DNA from: Lucinisca nassula
Taxonomy: Eukaryota > Mollusca > Bivalvia > Lucinida > Lucinidae
NCBI GenBank assembly: GCA_963580285.1
Contig: OY757011.1
Span: forward strand, 161,063,908-161,127,907
DNA length: 64,000 bases
Reading direction: 5' to 3'
Part shown: positions 53,283-63,699 of the stretch, one piece after another
How the letters are laid out: each line of letters starts with the position of its first letter
Position numbering within the stretch: position 1 is the first letter of the stretch
The notes under the pieces: generated by a model
What the model was told of the DNA's origin: nothing
Database searches by the model: none
Seen by the model: the letters and a program-made list of their open reading frames with translations, nothing else
Position numbers and translations under genes: made by a program

Positions 53283-54793
53283 TTTCAAATGCACGTCCGG
53301 AGAAACCAGAACGCTAGGGGCATGGTTTAACGGAGAAAAACAGAACGCTAGAGACATGAAGTATTGGAGAAAACGGAAAGCTAGAGACATGGTTTACCGG
53401 AGAAAACAGAAAGCTAGAGACATGGTGTACTGGAGAAAACAGAACGCTGGAGACTTGGTTTACTGGAGAAAGCAGAACGCTAGAGACTTGGTTTACTGGA
53501 GTAAACAAAACGCTACGCTAGAGGCATTGTTTACCGGAGAAAAACAGAATGCTAGAGATATGGTTTACTAGAGAAAACAGAACGCTCGAGACATGGTTTA
53601 CTGGAGAAAACAGAACGCTCGAGACATGGTTTACTGGAGAAAACAGAACGCTAGAGACATGGTTTACCGGAGAAAACAGAACGCTAGAGACGGTTTACCG
53701 GAGAAAATAGAACGCTAGAGACATGGTTTACTGGAGAAAACAGAACGCTAGAGACGGTTTACCGGAGAAAATAGAACGCTAGAGACATGGTTTACTGGAG
53801 AAACCAGAACGCTAGAGACATGGTTTACCGGAGAAAACAGAATGCTAGAGACATGAAGTACTGGCGAAAACGGAACGCTAGAGACATGGTTTACCGGAGA
53901 AAACAGAAAGCTAGAGACATGGTTTACCGGAGAAAACAGAAAGCTAGAGACATGGTGTATTGGAGAAAACAGAACGCTAGAGACATGGTTTACTGGAGTA
54001 AGCAGAACGCTAGAGACTTGGTTTACTGGAGAAAACAAAACGCTACGCTAGAGACATTGTTTACCGGAGAAAACAGAATGCTAGAGACAGGGTTTACTGG
54101 AGAAAACAGAACGCTCGAGACATGGTTTACTGGAGAAAACAGAACGCTAGAGACATTGTTTACCGGAGAAAACAGAACGCTAGAGACATGGTTTACCGGA
54201 GAAAACAGAACGCTAGAGACATGGTTTACTGGAGAAAACAGAACGCTAGAGACATGGTTTACCGGAGAAAACAGAACGCTAGAGACATGGTTTACCGGAG
54301 AAAACAGAACGCTAGAGACATGGTTTACTGGAGAAAACAGAACGCTAGAGACATGGTTTACCGGAGAAAACAGAACGCTAGAGACATGGTTTACCGGAGA
54401 AAACAGAACGCTAGAGACATGGTTTACCGGAGAAAACAGAACGCTAGAGACATGGTTTACTGGAGAAAACAGAACGCTAGAGACATGGTTTACCGGAGAA
54501 AACAGAACGCTAGAGACATGGTTTACCGGAGAAAACAGAACGCTAGAGACATGGTTTACCGGAGAAAACAGAACGCTAGAGACATGGTTTACTGGAGAAA
54601 ACAGAACGCTAGAGACATGGTTTACCGGAGAAAACAGAACGCTAGAGACATGGTTTACTGGAGAAAACAGAACGCTAGAGACATGGTTTACCGGAGAAAA
54701 CAGAACGCTGGAGACATGGTTTACTGGAGAAAACAGAACGCTAGAGACATAGTTTACTGGAGTAAACAGAACGCTAGAGACATGGTTTACTTA
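53283..54793 (+). repeat. 33-bp minisatellite, about 46 units
   Basis: Unit wording: GGAGAAAACAGAACGCTAG plus AGACATGGTTTACT (or ACC). Because 33 is a multiple of three, whole frames stay open: one plus frame repeats RKQNARDMVYW, another ENRTLETWFTG, and the minus frame NHVSSVLFSPV. No splice sites, signal peptide or start context supports translation. Units alternate TTTACTGG and TTTACCGG. A 6-bp insertion unit (AACGCTACGCTAGAG) occurs at 53510 and 54043, marking an internal duplication of about 510-535 bp. Confidence 0.95.
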
Positions 54794-54867
54794 AATTTAT
54801 ACAGTCTAGGACAAGACTGTGATTCTGCTTCTGCACACAATGGAAGAAATCGGATTGACTAACACTT

Positions 54868-55078
54868 AAGGGGAATGGGAACACCTAACAGAGTTTTCCG
54901 TCATTTTTCAAAGGGATACTATTTTCGGGACTTCCTGTTCCACTGCAAAAAGGGGTCTACTCTTAAAGGAAAGAATGTGCTTCTCAAGAGCAAATTCTTT
55001 TCCTTAAGGGGTGATCTCAAGTGACACGGGAGACAAAAATACTTTTGCCTTCCCTAAAGGTGTTTCCATTCGTTTTCA
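54868..55078. repeat. Foldback element
   Basis: GGGAATGGGAACACCTAACAG pairs with CTAAAGGTGTTTCCATTCG. The interior CTTAAAGGAAAGAATGTGCT pairs with AGCAAATTCTTTTCCTTAAG. Confidence 0.75.
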
Positions 55079-55274
55079 AAAAAGTATGTTTTGGAAGATA
55101 AAATGACTAAGTATTAGTCAGTTTGACTGGTTATTTCTTTCTGCACAGCAGAAGTGTAGTCACACCTGAGCGTTTGTTGGTCGCCTATGTGAAAACTAGC
55201 TTTTTATGGCGCGTTTGCTCAAAAGTACATATAAGGCAGATAACAGTATTACTTCTAAAAGATTTAGGATTATT

Positions 55275-56080
55275 AAGTCCCCCCACCCGAAAGGGAGGGG
55301 GACATATTGGTTTTGGTGCGGATCCTGTCGGCGTCAGCGTCGGCGTTGGCGTCGGCGTTGCCTCTTGTCTGCACTCTATCTCCTGAATGGATAGATGGAT
55401 TTTGATTAAACTTACACAGATACACCATTGGGAGGGGGAAAAGTACTGATTAGATTTTGGTGACCTTGACCTAATTTTCAAGGTCACAGGGCTGAAACCA
55501 TTGTCAAATTTTAGACCAAAAAAGCTTGTCTGCACTCTAACTCCTGAACCAATGGAAGGATTTGGTTCATACTTGATACATTATATCAGTGGGATGGTCT
55601 TAAGAACTGATTAGCTTTTGGTGACCTTGACCTAATTTTCAAGGTCACAACGGGAGTTAGACTTTTAAAAATTGGCTTGTCTGCACTCTTTCTCCTGAAC
55701 CAATGGAAGAATTTGGTTCATACTTGATACATTATATCAGTGGGATGGTCTTAAGAACTGATTAGCTTTTGGTGACCTTGACCTAATTTTCAAGGTCACA
55801 ACGGGAGTTAGACTTTTAAAAATTGGCTTGTCTGCACTCTTTCTCCTGAACCAGTGGATGAATTTTGATCAAACTTGGTACATTATATCAGTGGGCTGGT
55901 CTTAAGAACTGATTAGATGTTGGTGACCTTGACCTAATTTTCAAGGTCACCACGGGACTTAGACTGTTGAAAATTGCCTGGTCTGCACTCTATCTCCTGA
56001 ACCAGTGGATGGATTTGGTTAAAAAAATAATGAGTGTGGTGGGGGACATCTGTTTTCTTAGAAAACAATTCTAGTTTATA
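55275..56080 (+). mobile_element. Tandem-repeat element E8
   Basis: Opens with the hairpin GTCCCCCCACCCGAAAGGGA, then (GGCGTC)n. Four to five units of about 150 bp follow (GGTGACCTTGACCTAATTTTC, AAGGTCAC, GGCTTGTCTGCACTCT). It closes GTGGTGGGGGACATCTG, inverse of the start, then CTTAGAAAACAATTCTAG (hairpin) TTTA. Two neighbouring units (about 55560-55705 and 55705-55850) are almost identical. Confidence 0.75.
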
Positions 56081-56204
56081 TGTGAATCAAATACGCCAAA
56101 GATTCAAAGAAACACATTAATGATACAGGCATATGAGCAAACAAGATGGAAGTCACGTGAGACTCGAAGTTTTGCATTGGTAGGTCAGGCTTTTCTCTTC
56201 AGGT

Positions 56205-57440
56205 ACACTCGGAATCACGGCCCCGCCCATCGGGGCTTGAATAAATAAACGGGCTGCATGATGATTCAACGCAGAGATGACACCGACCGCACATGAGTTC
56301 TGGTAAACCGCTTAGGGGATCTAAGCCTGCCCAGGCAAAGTGGTGCGAGTCGGACCGTCCATGCTTATAAACTATACTCAGAGGCAATAAAAAGTATACA
56401 GTTTTTGATTTGGAATACCGGATCTTGTATTGCCGTTTGTAATAAAATTTGCCTATGTCCGTTTTTCCCAAACGTCTAAGTTTGTAAAACTCCAATTCTT
56501 TTCCTGTTACAGTCATTCATGATGGAGTTATTGCCCTTAATTGAAAATCAATATTTCCAATAAAATCTCGTGTTGTACATGACATTTAACTCTATGTACA
56601 CCGCAAAAAGTCATGTACGACTATTCATCGATAAGACCACATCATTACTTTGCCATTTAACCCCAAAAACAGCTTCAAATTCAATTGGAATTTCTGCCTG
56701 TTCCGGATTATCTCCCTTTCAATTAAAATGATAGTGAATTAAATGAGTCTTTTTCTCAAATCGTGTAAGAGATTTTCATTCGAAACTTTCGCATAATTAT
56801 TGTTTTGCTCGGCATCTTTATGCTTAGTCCATAGTGAACCCTCTAAAATTGCTCAATGAAAAGGTAATCCCCAATACAAATCCCATAGAAACATAATGCA
56901 TCCAATCAAAGGAAGAACGTAAAAGGCGAAACTGCCATTTTCGTGGACAAAAGATGCTGCACTTTACCTTGTGTTTAATTTCAATATGCGTCATATTCTG
57001 GCCAATCAGTTGCCCTTCTTTGAATTTGTTTCACGAAAAATCGTTTATTGAATAACACTTATTGGAAACACATGTTTAAAGGGAAGCTACTCAAGACAAA
57101 ATATTGGATCAGACCCCCTGTCCATTTCAAGCGATGCATCTTCATTATCCTTTAATCAATTTTAACGGAAAATGTTGCAAATTATGCGGAATTGGTTGTT
57201 TTAATTTATGGTGCCTCATATGTATGTAGAAAGGGAGACTTTGGTACGCAAATCGGCATTCAGTAACCTGTATACTTACTTTTGCCTCTCAGTATATATT
57301 GGTTTCATTGGGCGACAAGGCTTGAGGTGTCATTTCATCTCAATGTCGGGTAAAAGTCACATATAATTGGAAGCAACCTATCCAAAATGACCTATATAGT
57401 GTTGACGTGTACGTTAAACATCAAAAACAAACAAACATAC
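56205..57440 (+). mobile_element. SINE-B copy interrupted by a 925-bp element
   Basis: 56218-56372 reads CGCCCATCGGGGCTTGAATA ... GTCGGACCGTCCATGCTTAT. It resumes at 57299 with GGTTTCATTGGGCGACAAGG and runs to GTTAAACATCAAAAACAAACA. The family normally joins TTATAAACC directly to CTATTGGTTTCATT, so the empty site is visible. Confidence 0.88.
56373..57298. mobile_element. TA-target inverted-repeat element, non-autonomous
   Basis: TACTCAGAGGCAATAAAAAG at the left and its counterpart TTACTTTTGCCTCTCAGTA at the right form inverted repeats of about 29 bp (about 24 matching). TA flanks both sides. The interior is AT-rich and carries no open frame of note. It could be a mariner-type or related MITE relative. 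The superfamily is inference from TA alone. Confidence 0.75.
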
Positions 57441-57587
57441 ACACGGACTCGCTTACCTCTGGTTAACGAGCCCTCGATATAAGTCATCTAATCTTTACAG
57501 GTCCAAAAAATAAATACTCTGAATACTCAAAACATTCGTAGTTTTCTTACGATGATTATTATCATAATTTACCGTGTCTCCTGAAGA

Positions 57588-57735
57588 CACCGTTGTGTAG
57601 TGGTTATGCTACTCGCCTCGTAAACCAGGGCTCCTGGGTTCGATCTTTGGTTTCTCCGGACTTTGGGTTGAGTCTTTAAATCGAGGTCACGTCTCCGTAT
57701 AGCCATAGCTGTTGGATTGGTGGGACGAGACTGTA
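57588..57735 (+). mobile_element. SINE-T
   Basis: GACACCGTTGTGTAGTGGTTA, ATGCTACTCGCCTCGTAAACC, GGGTTCGATCTTTGG, TCTCCGGACTTTGGGTTGAG, CATAGCTGTTGG and a disrupted tail. The best tRNA-Thr(CGU)-like anticodon loop in the set. Confidence 0.85.
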
Positions 57736-57964
57736 AACATGTAGAGAACTTGAGGTGACATCAATCTATGGACATTTGGGGTATCAGCGAACACCTAATA
57801 TCTCAATATCTCATTCCATTTTGAAGTTCGGGAAAAAATCCTGGCACGTCGACACGTGAGTGATTCAAAGCACTGCTAACACATGTTTAGTCCATATAAG
57901 CCTAACATTGGCAAAACAATTATATCTTACAACATGAAACTCTAACAAAGGAAAGAAGCATAGC

Positions 57965-58089
57965 TGGAAAAAAAATCCCCGCCTATGGTGGGATTCGAAG
58001 CCAGACTGCTCGGGTGAGAGTCAAATGCTCTAAAAAAAATAGCAACTGAGCAAAATAATCTACTCCCCGACCCCTTCCCCCCCCCCCGC

Positions 58090-58120
<31 letters not shown>

Positions 58121-58125
58121 ACCCT
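57965..58125. repeat. tRNA-like fragment and poly-C/(CA)n tract
   Basis: 57977-58040 on the minus strand resembles a tRNA-derived piece (GATTCGAAGCC near a CTCGGGTGAGAGTCA loop), but it is too short and diverged to classify. It is followed by C-rich sequence at 58075-58107 and (CA)n to 58122. Confidence 0.5.
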
Positions 58126-58204
58126 CTGCCAGAAAGCCATCATTAATGATGACGCGAAGCCATTTTATGCAAAATAAATTTCAATACCAGACGCGACCCC
58201 ATCT

Positions 58205-58372
58205 TACAACATGAAATAAAAGTGAAGACAACGATCAGGAATGGATAGTACGACTTGTATCACTCCCCACATCGGAGACACCAAAGGGAAAGAAACACGA
58301 ACATTGCAAGTGGAAAGCCAAAAGCAGTTATTTAATTGGCTATCCAAAAACAAAAATTATGTAAGCAAGGTG
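58205..58372 (-). repeat. R-family fragment
   Basis: AGACAACGATCAGGAATGGAT, GGAGACACCAAAGGGAAAGA, GTGGAAAGCCAAAAGCAGTTA, AATTGGCTATCCAAAA match the inverse of 9160-9320. Confidence 0.75.
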
Positions 58373-58449
58373 ACCTTTAACACAAATTAAAGCATCGTTA
58401 AAATTTAGATTGTTTTTAGTAGCGATAGGTATAAAACATACTTGGACTA

Positions 58450-58548
58450 CCTGGCAGTACAAGCCGGTAAAGCGACGCGGTAGAGTGTTGGCATGTCACT
58501 CCGACCGACGGGACTCGATCCGCGTTAGCTTTTTGTCCATATGTAACC
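58450..58548 (+). mobile_element. tRNA-like SINE fragment
   Basis: GCCGGTAAAGCGACGCGGTA, GAGTGTTGGCATGTCACTCC, GGGACTCGATCCGCG: A- and B-box-like text with no clear tail. Confidence 0.55.
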
Positions 58549-58559
58549 GATTTATTTTT

Positions 58560-58862
58560 TGGCAAGTATGCTAATATTTTTCAGCAGGAAAAGCACGATA
58601 TTTTTTTCTGCACAATACAAGTGTATAAGGTATTGTGCTTGCTGGAGCAATTATCATTCTGACCACTAACGAGGTCGTTAAACTAACATTTCCTTGAACA
58701 ACTGGGCCCTGACCACTGACGAGCTCGTTAAACTAACATTTCCTTGAACAACAGGGCCCTGACCACTAACGAGCTCGTTAAACTAACATTTTCTTGAACA
58801 ACTGGGCCCTGACCACTAACGAGCTCGTTAATATAACATTTCTTTGAACAACTAGGCCCTGG
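58560..58862. repeat. MITE-G copy with four tandem ends
   Basis: The usual interior (AATATTTTTCAGCAGG ... GCACAATACAAGTG) is followed by four direct copies of about 62 bp of the right end: CTGACCACTAACGAGCTCGTT, AAACTAACATTTCCTTGAAC, AACTGGGCC (58660-58860). The poly-A/T-rich stretch at 58880-58930 follows. Confidence 0.8.
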
Positions 58863-58977
58863 AGATTTATCCGTATTAGATGAAAAAACAAAACAAAAAC
58901 AAAACATAAAAAAAAAAAAAAAAAAAAACACGATTGACCTAGCAAGAGCTTTGGACAGGCCCAAATCATTTGGGTCC

Positions 58978-59145
58978 TCGGCCTCGGTGGGTTAGTCGGG
59001 TGCGCGTCTGACTGGTAAACAGGAGCTCGCGGGTTCGAACTCCTGCCGGGTCGGAAACATTATGTCGTAGAGATTGATCTGTCTAAAGTTGTATGAGTCA
59101 ATAAGTCGACATGGGAATGGTCTAGGATTTCTGATCTTCAAATAT
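58978..59145 (+). mobile_element. tRNA-derived SINE with Thr-like loop
   Basis: CTCGGCCTCGGTGGGTTAGTC, GTCTGACTGGTAAACAGGAG, CGGGTTCGAACTCC, then CGGAAACATTATGTCGTAGAG. The anticodon-loop GGT suggests Thr. The tail runs into the MITE at 59165. Confidence 0.65.
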
Positions 59146-59164
59146 GCAGGCACATGGCGTAATT

Positions 59165-59292
59165 GTGACGTCACATCAACGTCGGTTCAACGTCATGACG
59201 CTTATGCAACGTCACATCAACTTCGGTGCGACGTCGTGACGTTGCACTAACGTTGATTTGACATTGCCCTAGCGACGTTTGGCTGCTGGGAA
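59165..59292. mobile_element. MITE-S, inverted relative of 39848
   Basis: TGACGTCACATCAACGTCGG, AACGTCATGACGCTTATGCA, and the end TAGCGACGTTTGGCTGCTGGG. Confidence 0.75.
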
Positions 59293-59556
59293 GTCTTCTT
59301 GTACACATCTACCTTATGGCCTCCTATACTCGGTGGCCAGACCGCAAAATCTCTACCGATACTGTGGCTCGCTGATCCGCAAACGAACAGTCTCGTCGGG
59401 GATAGGGTGGGGGTTGGTGGTTGCTTATGTGACAAGTACCCTTTAGGCATTTACCGTTGTAGTACTTAATAACTTAATTAGCCACACTGATTTCTGACTA
59501 TCTACCAATCACAGTACTCGACATAATGTACTCGTTCAGTTCACAAACTGCATGAC

Positions 59557-59620
59557 AAACAGTGTACAGCCTGATCTGAATCAATCTGATCTGGATCTGC
59601 AGTTTGCAAAGGTAATGGAT
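59557..59620. repeat. Hairpin-D, shortened
   Basis: AAACAGTGTACAGCCTGATCT and AATCTGATCTGGATCTGCAG, then TTTGCAAAG. The inner arm is missing. Confidence 0.65.
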
Positions 59621-59949
59621 GTCATGTTTAGTGGAATGAGGTGTAAACAGTTTTACTTCCAGAACAAAAAGATGCAATTATGTATGACTCAAATGTTCCG
59701 CAGGATCCAATGACACGTTTACAGGCGACCGAGGGCACATGCTTCTTGGAAGTTTTTGTTGTTGTTGGTGGTGGTGGTCAACATTTCCTTAATATAGGTA
59801 AAGTAATCTTGAAGGAATCGTAAATCGAATATATACAAAGGCAAAAATAAAGAAAAAAAATCTCAGTTTAAACAGATAACATTTATCATTACAATTGATA
59901 TACCGTTTTGCCTGAGATTTTGTATACTTGAGGTAGACGTCCATTCCAG
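59621..59949. other. Unassigned interval
   Basis: Contains (GTTGTTG)/(GGT) simple sequence at 59757-59778. No gene recognised. Confidence 0.4.
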
Positions 59950-61985
59950 GGGATTCCAGTCCAAGACGGTCACGCCCTAGAGTTTTTGTTTCTTCTTATG
60001 ACACTGGGGTGCCTAACTGATATGAGCTTACAGTTGGCAAGGCCTCCCGTCCTAGCCATAGCTAAGTACAGAAGGGAAAGGCTGCTACTTGTTCTGTTTC
60101 CTTGGTAAGCTTAACTGACTCACTGCCGTCCTTGCCACTGCTAAGTTCAGAAGGGACAGGCTGCTACAGTTTCTGTTTCCTTGATAAGCTTAACTCACTC
60201 ACTACCGCCCTTGCCACAGCTAAGTTCAGAAGGGAAAGGTTGCTACTTGTTCTGTTTCCTTGGTATGCCTAACTCACTCACTCCTGTCCTTGCCAAAGCT
60301 AAGTTCAGAAGGGAAAGGTTGCTACTTGTTCTGTTTCCTTGGTAAGCTTAACTGACTCATTGCCGTCCTTGCCATAGATAAGTACAGAAGGGGAAGGCTG
60401 CTACTTGTTCTGTTTCCTTGGTAAGCTTAACTCACTCACTGCCGTCCTTGACACAGCTAAGTTCAGAAGGGAAAGGCTCACTCACTACCGCCCTTGCCAC
60501 AGCTAAGTACAGAAGGGAAAGGTTGCTACTTGTTCTGTTTCCTTGGTAAGCTTAACTCACTCACTGCCGTCCTTGCCACAGCTAAGTTCAGAAGGGAAAG
60601 GTTGCTAATTGTTCTGTTTCCTTGTTAAGCTTAACTGACTCATTGCCGTCCTTGCCATAGCTAAGTACAGAAGGGAAAGGCTGCTACTTGTTCTGTTTCC
60701 TTGGTAAGCTTAACTGACTCACTGCCGTCCTTGCCACAGCTAAGTTCAGAAGGGAAAGGTTGCTACTTGTTCTGTTTCCTTGGTAAGCTTAACTGACTCA
60801 CTGCCGTCCTTGCCACAGCTAAGTTCAGAAGGGAAAGGTTGCTAATTGTTCTGTTTCCTTGGTAAGCTTAACTCACTCACTGCCGTCCTTGCCACAGCTA
60901 AGTACAGAAGGGAAAGGTTGCTAATTGTTCTGTTTCCTTGGTAGGCTTAACTGACTCACTGCCGTCCTTGCCACAGCTAAGTTCAGAAGGGAAAGGTTGC
61001 TACTTGTTCTGTTTCCTTGGTAAGCTTAACTGACTCATTGCCGTCCTTGCCATAGCTAAGTACAGAAGGGAAAGGCTGCTGCTTGTTCTGTTTCCTTGGT
61101 AAGCTTAACTGACTCACTGCCGTCCTTGCCACAGCTAAGTTCAGAAGGGAAATGTTGCTAATTGTTCTGTTTCCTTGGTAGGCTTAACTGACTCACTGCC
61201 GTCCTTGCCACAGCTAAGTTCAGAAGGGAAAGGCTGCTACTTGTTCTGTTTCCTTGGTAAGCTTAACTCACTCACTGCCGTCCTTGTCGTAGCTAAGTTC
61301 AGAAGGGAAAGGTTGCTACTTGTTCTGTTTCCTTGGTAAGCTTAGCTCACTCACTGCCGCCCTTGCCACAGCTAAGTTCAGAAGGGAAAGGTTGCTACTT
61401 GTTCTGTTTCCTTGGTAAGCTTAACTGACTCATTGCCGTCCTTGCCACTGCTATGTTCAGAAGGGAAAGGCTGCTACTTGTTCTGTTTCCTTGGTAAGTT
61501 TAACTGACTCATTGCCGTCCTTGCCACTGCTATGTTCAGAAGGGAAAGGTTGCTACTTGTTCTGTTTCCTTGGTAAGCTTAGCTCACTCACTGCCGTCCT
61601 TGCCACAGCTAAGTTCAGAAGGGTAAGGTTGCTACTTGTTCTGTTTCCTTGGTAAGCTTAACTCACTCACTGCCGTCCTTGCCACAGCTAGGTTAAGAAG
61701 GGAAAGGCTGCTACTTGTTCTGTTTCCTTGGTAAGCTTAACTGACTCACTGCCGTCCTTGTCACAGCTAAGTTCAGAAGGGAAAGGCTGCTACTTGTTCT
61801 GTTTCCTTGGTAAGCTTAACTGACTCACTGCCGTCCTTGTCACAGCTAAGTTCAGAAGGGAAAGGTTGCTTCTTGTTCTGTTTCCTTGGTAAGCTTAACT
61901 CACTCACTCCTGTCCTTGACACAGCTAAGTTCAGAAGGGAAGGGCTGCTACTTGTTCGGTTTCCTTGGTAAGCTTAACTGACCGT
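59950..61985 (+). repeat. 79-bp satellite-like array, about 25 units
   Basis: Units read GCCGTCCTTGCCACAGCTAAG, TTCAGAAGGGAAAGGTTGCTA, CTTGTTCTGTTTCCTTGGTAA, GCTTAACTGACTCACT. Spacing is 79 bp (for example 60566 to 60645). One unit near 60465-60500 is truncated. Units alternate TTCAG/TACAG and GACTCACT/CACTCACT variants in a patchy higher-order pattern. Confidence 0.95.
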
Positions 61986-62225
61986 CTCGACTGAACAAAA
62001 TATAGTGTTGACCGGGCCGTTTAACTCCAAAATCTTAAGGTCAAGTGGTTTTTCTCAGGGAATTCCGTTGTTCGCCGGCCTCTGATTTGGGATCGGCTCT
62101 AAATAAGTAAAATAATTTCGACAGGGCTGAGAAGGTTTGAGAAGGTCCGGGGGACGGCTGCTCGATAGATCTGCCGGCGATGGCGGTACAAAAGTAGTGT
62201 GGGTGACATGCTGGGTGAGCCGGAT
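61986..62225. mobile_element. SINE tail/body fragments
   Basis: TATAGTGTTGACCGGGCCGTT (tail-like) is followed by TCAAGTGGTTTTTCTCAGGGA and GGGATCGGCTCTAAATAAGT, AAAATAATTTCGACAGGGCTG, the SINE-K-type body. Rearranged. Confidence 0.55.
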
Positions 62226-62579
62226 TGGCCATCGCTGGAGGCCCGACATGATCAGTCCTCTTTGTCATTCTCTTATAAGATACATTCTGATGCAGTGTCT
62301 CTTTATAAAGGTAGGTGCTTGGTCCCTATGGCTAGTTCGGCCCAAAGTAGGGCATCAAAATTAAATAACAATCAGTCTCGTGGGTACCAGGCACATAATG
62401 GTGCCCTGAAGAACTCCATCTGCCCTGTGGAATAGTCTTCCCTCCCCTTGGAAGCCGGGGCTGCGTGCGTGGGTTGAGGGGGTGTATTGTGTGGGTTGGG
62501 ACTATGAAATGTGCGTTTTGGTCAACCTATGGGATGGGAGCGGATTTTGAATGGTTTGTGGGGCTCGTCAGGTGATTTT
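62226..62579. other. Unassigned interval
   Basis: Overlapping frames on both strands at 62041-62435. No domain, splice or start support was seen. G-rich stretch near 62450-62580. Confidence 0.4.
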
Positions 62580-63562
62580 TAGCTCGGCTGTTTTCGAAGA
62601 AAACGACGAGGTATTGTCATAGCTCTGGCGTCGTCGTCTGTGTCGTCGTCTGCGTCGTCGTCGTCGTGCAAAAACTTGGACATTTTGTAATATCTCTGTC
62701 ATTACTGAACATATTTTCTTGATTCTCGGAGTAGTTGTTCATTTTGAAAAGGGGAACTCATACCAATAGGTGAGGTAACCCTCAAAATATTTTTGGCACA
62801 GTTATGCCCCTTTTTCGACTAGAATTTTTGCAAAAACTTGGAGATTTTGTAATATCTCTGTCATTACTTAACATATTTACTTGAAACCCGGACTCGTTTT
62901 TCATTATGAAAAGGGGAACTCATACCAATTGGTGAGGTAACCCTCAAAAGTATTTTTGGCACAGTTATGCCCCTTTTTGACTTAGAATTTTTGCGTCGTC
63001 GTCGTGCAAACACTTGGATATTTTGTAATATCTCTATCATTACTGAACATATTTACTTGAATCTTGGACTAGTTGTTAATTGTGAAAAGGGGAACTCATA
63101 CCAATAGGTGAGGTAACCCTCAAAATATTTTTGGCACAGTTATGCCCCTTTTTCGACTAGAATTTTTGCAAAAACTTGGAGATTTTGTAATATCTCTGTC
63201 AGTACTTAACATATTTACTTGAAACTCGGACTCGTTTTTCATTATGAAAAGGGGAACTCATACCAATTGGTGAGGTAACCCTCAAAAGTATTTTTGGCAC
63301 AGTTATGCCCCTTTTTGACTTAGAATTTTTGCGTCGTCGTCGTGCAAACACTTGGACATTTTGTAATATCTCTATCATTACTGAACATATTTACTTGAAT
63401 CTTGGACTAGTTGTTAATTGTGAAAAGGGGAACTCAAACCAATAGTTGAGGGAACCCTCAAAATATTTTTGGCACAGTTATGCCCCTTTTTCGACATAGA
63501 ATTTTTGTTTAACTTAAAGAAACTGCAGCCGAGCGCTTGAACCCGCATGCGGTGCTCTTGTT
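62580..63562 (+). mobile_element. Tandem-repeat element E9
   Basis: Starts AGCTCGGCTGTTTTCGAAGA with hairpin GTTTTCGAAGAAAAC, then (CGTCGT)n. Five units of about 167 bp follow (ACTTGGACATTTTGTAATATC, AAAAGGGGAACTCATACCAAT, AGGTGAGGTAACCCTCAAAA, TTATGCCCCTTTTT), alternating with and without CGTCGTCGTGC, so a 335-bp higher-order unit. It ends GCAGCCGAGCGC (inverse of the start), hairpin ACCCGCATGCGGT and CTCTTGTTT. Confidence 0.8.
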
Positions 63563-63617
63563 TATGCTAAATTCTAAATAGCGAACCTCTTAACTGGGGT
63601 TATGGCTCAGTATATAG

Positions 63618-63656
63618 AGATAGATAGATAAAACAAAATAAATAAATAAATAAATG
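63618..63656. repeat. (GATA)/(AAAT)n simple repeat
   Basis: ATAGATAGATA followed by AATAAATAAATAAATAAAT. Confidence 0.9.
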
Positions 63657-63699
63657 CCTCCGAACTACGGAACACTGGAAGGGACATGAAATTTATTTT

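Noticed and set aside
53787..54862. Long repetitive 'proteins' of 321 and 246 residues
   Set aside because: Both are frames through the 33-bp minisatellite. No stops arise because the period is a multiple of three. No start context, splice sites or domain.
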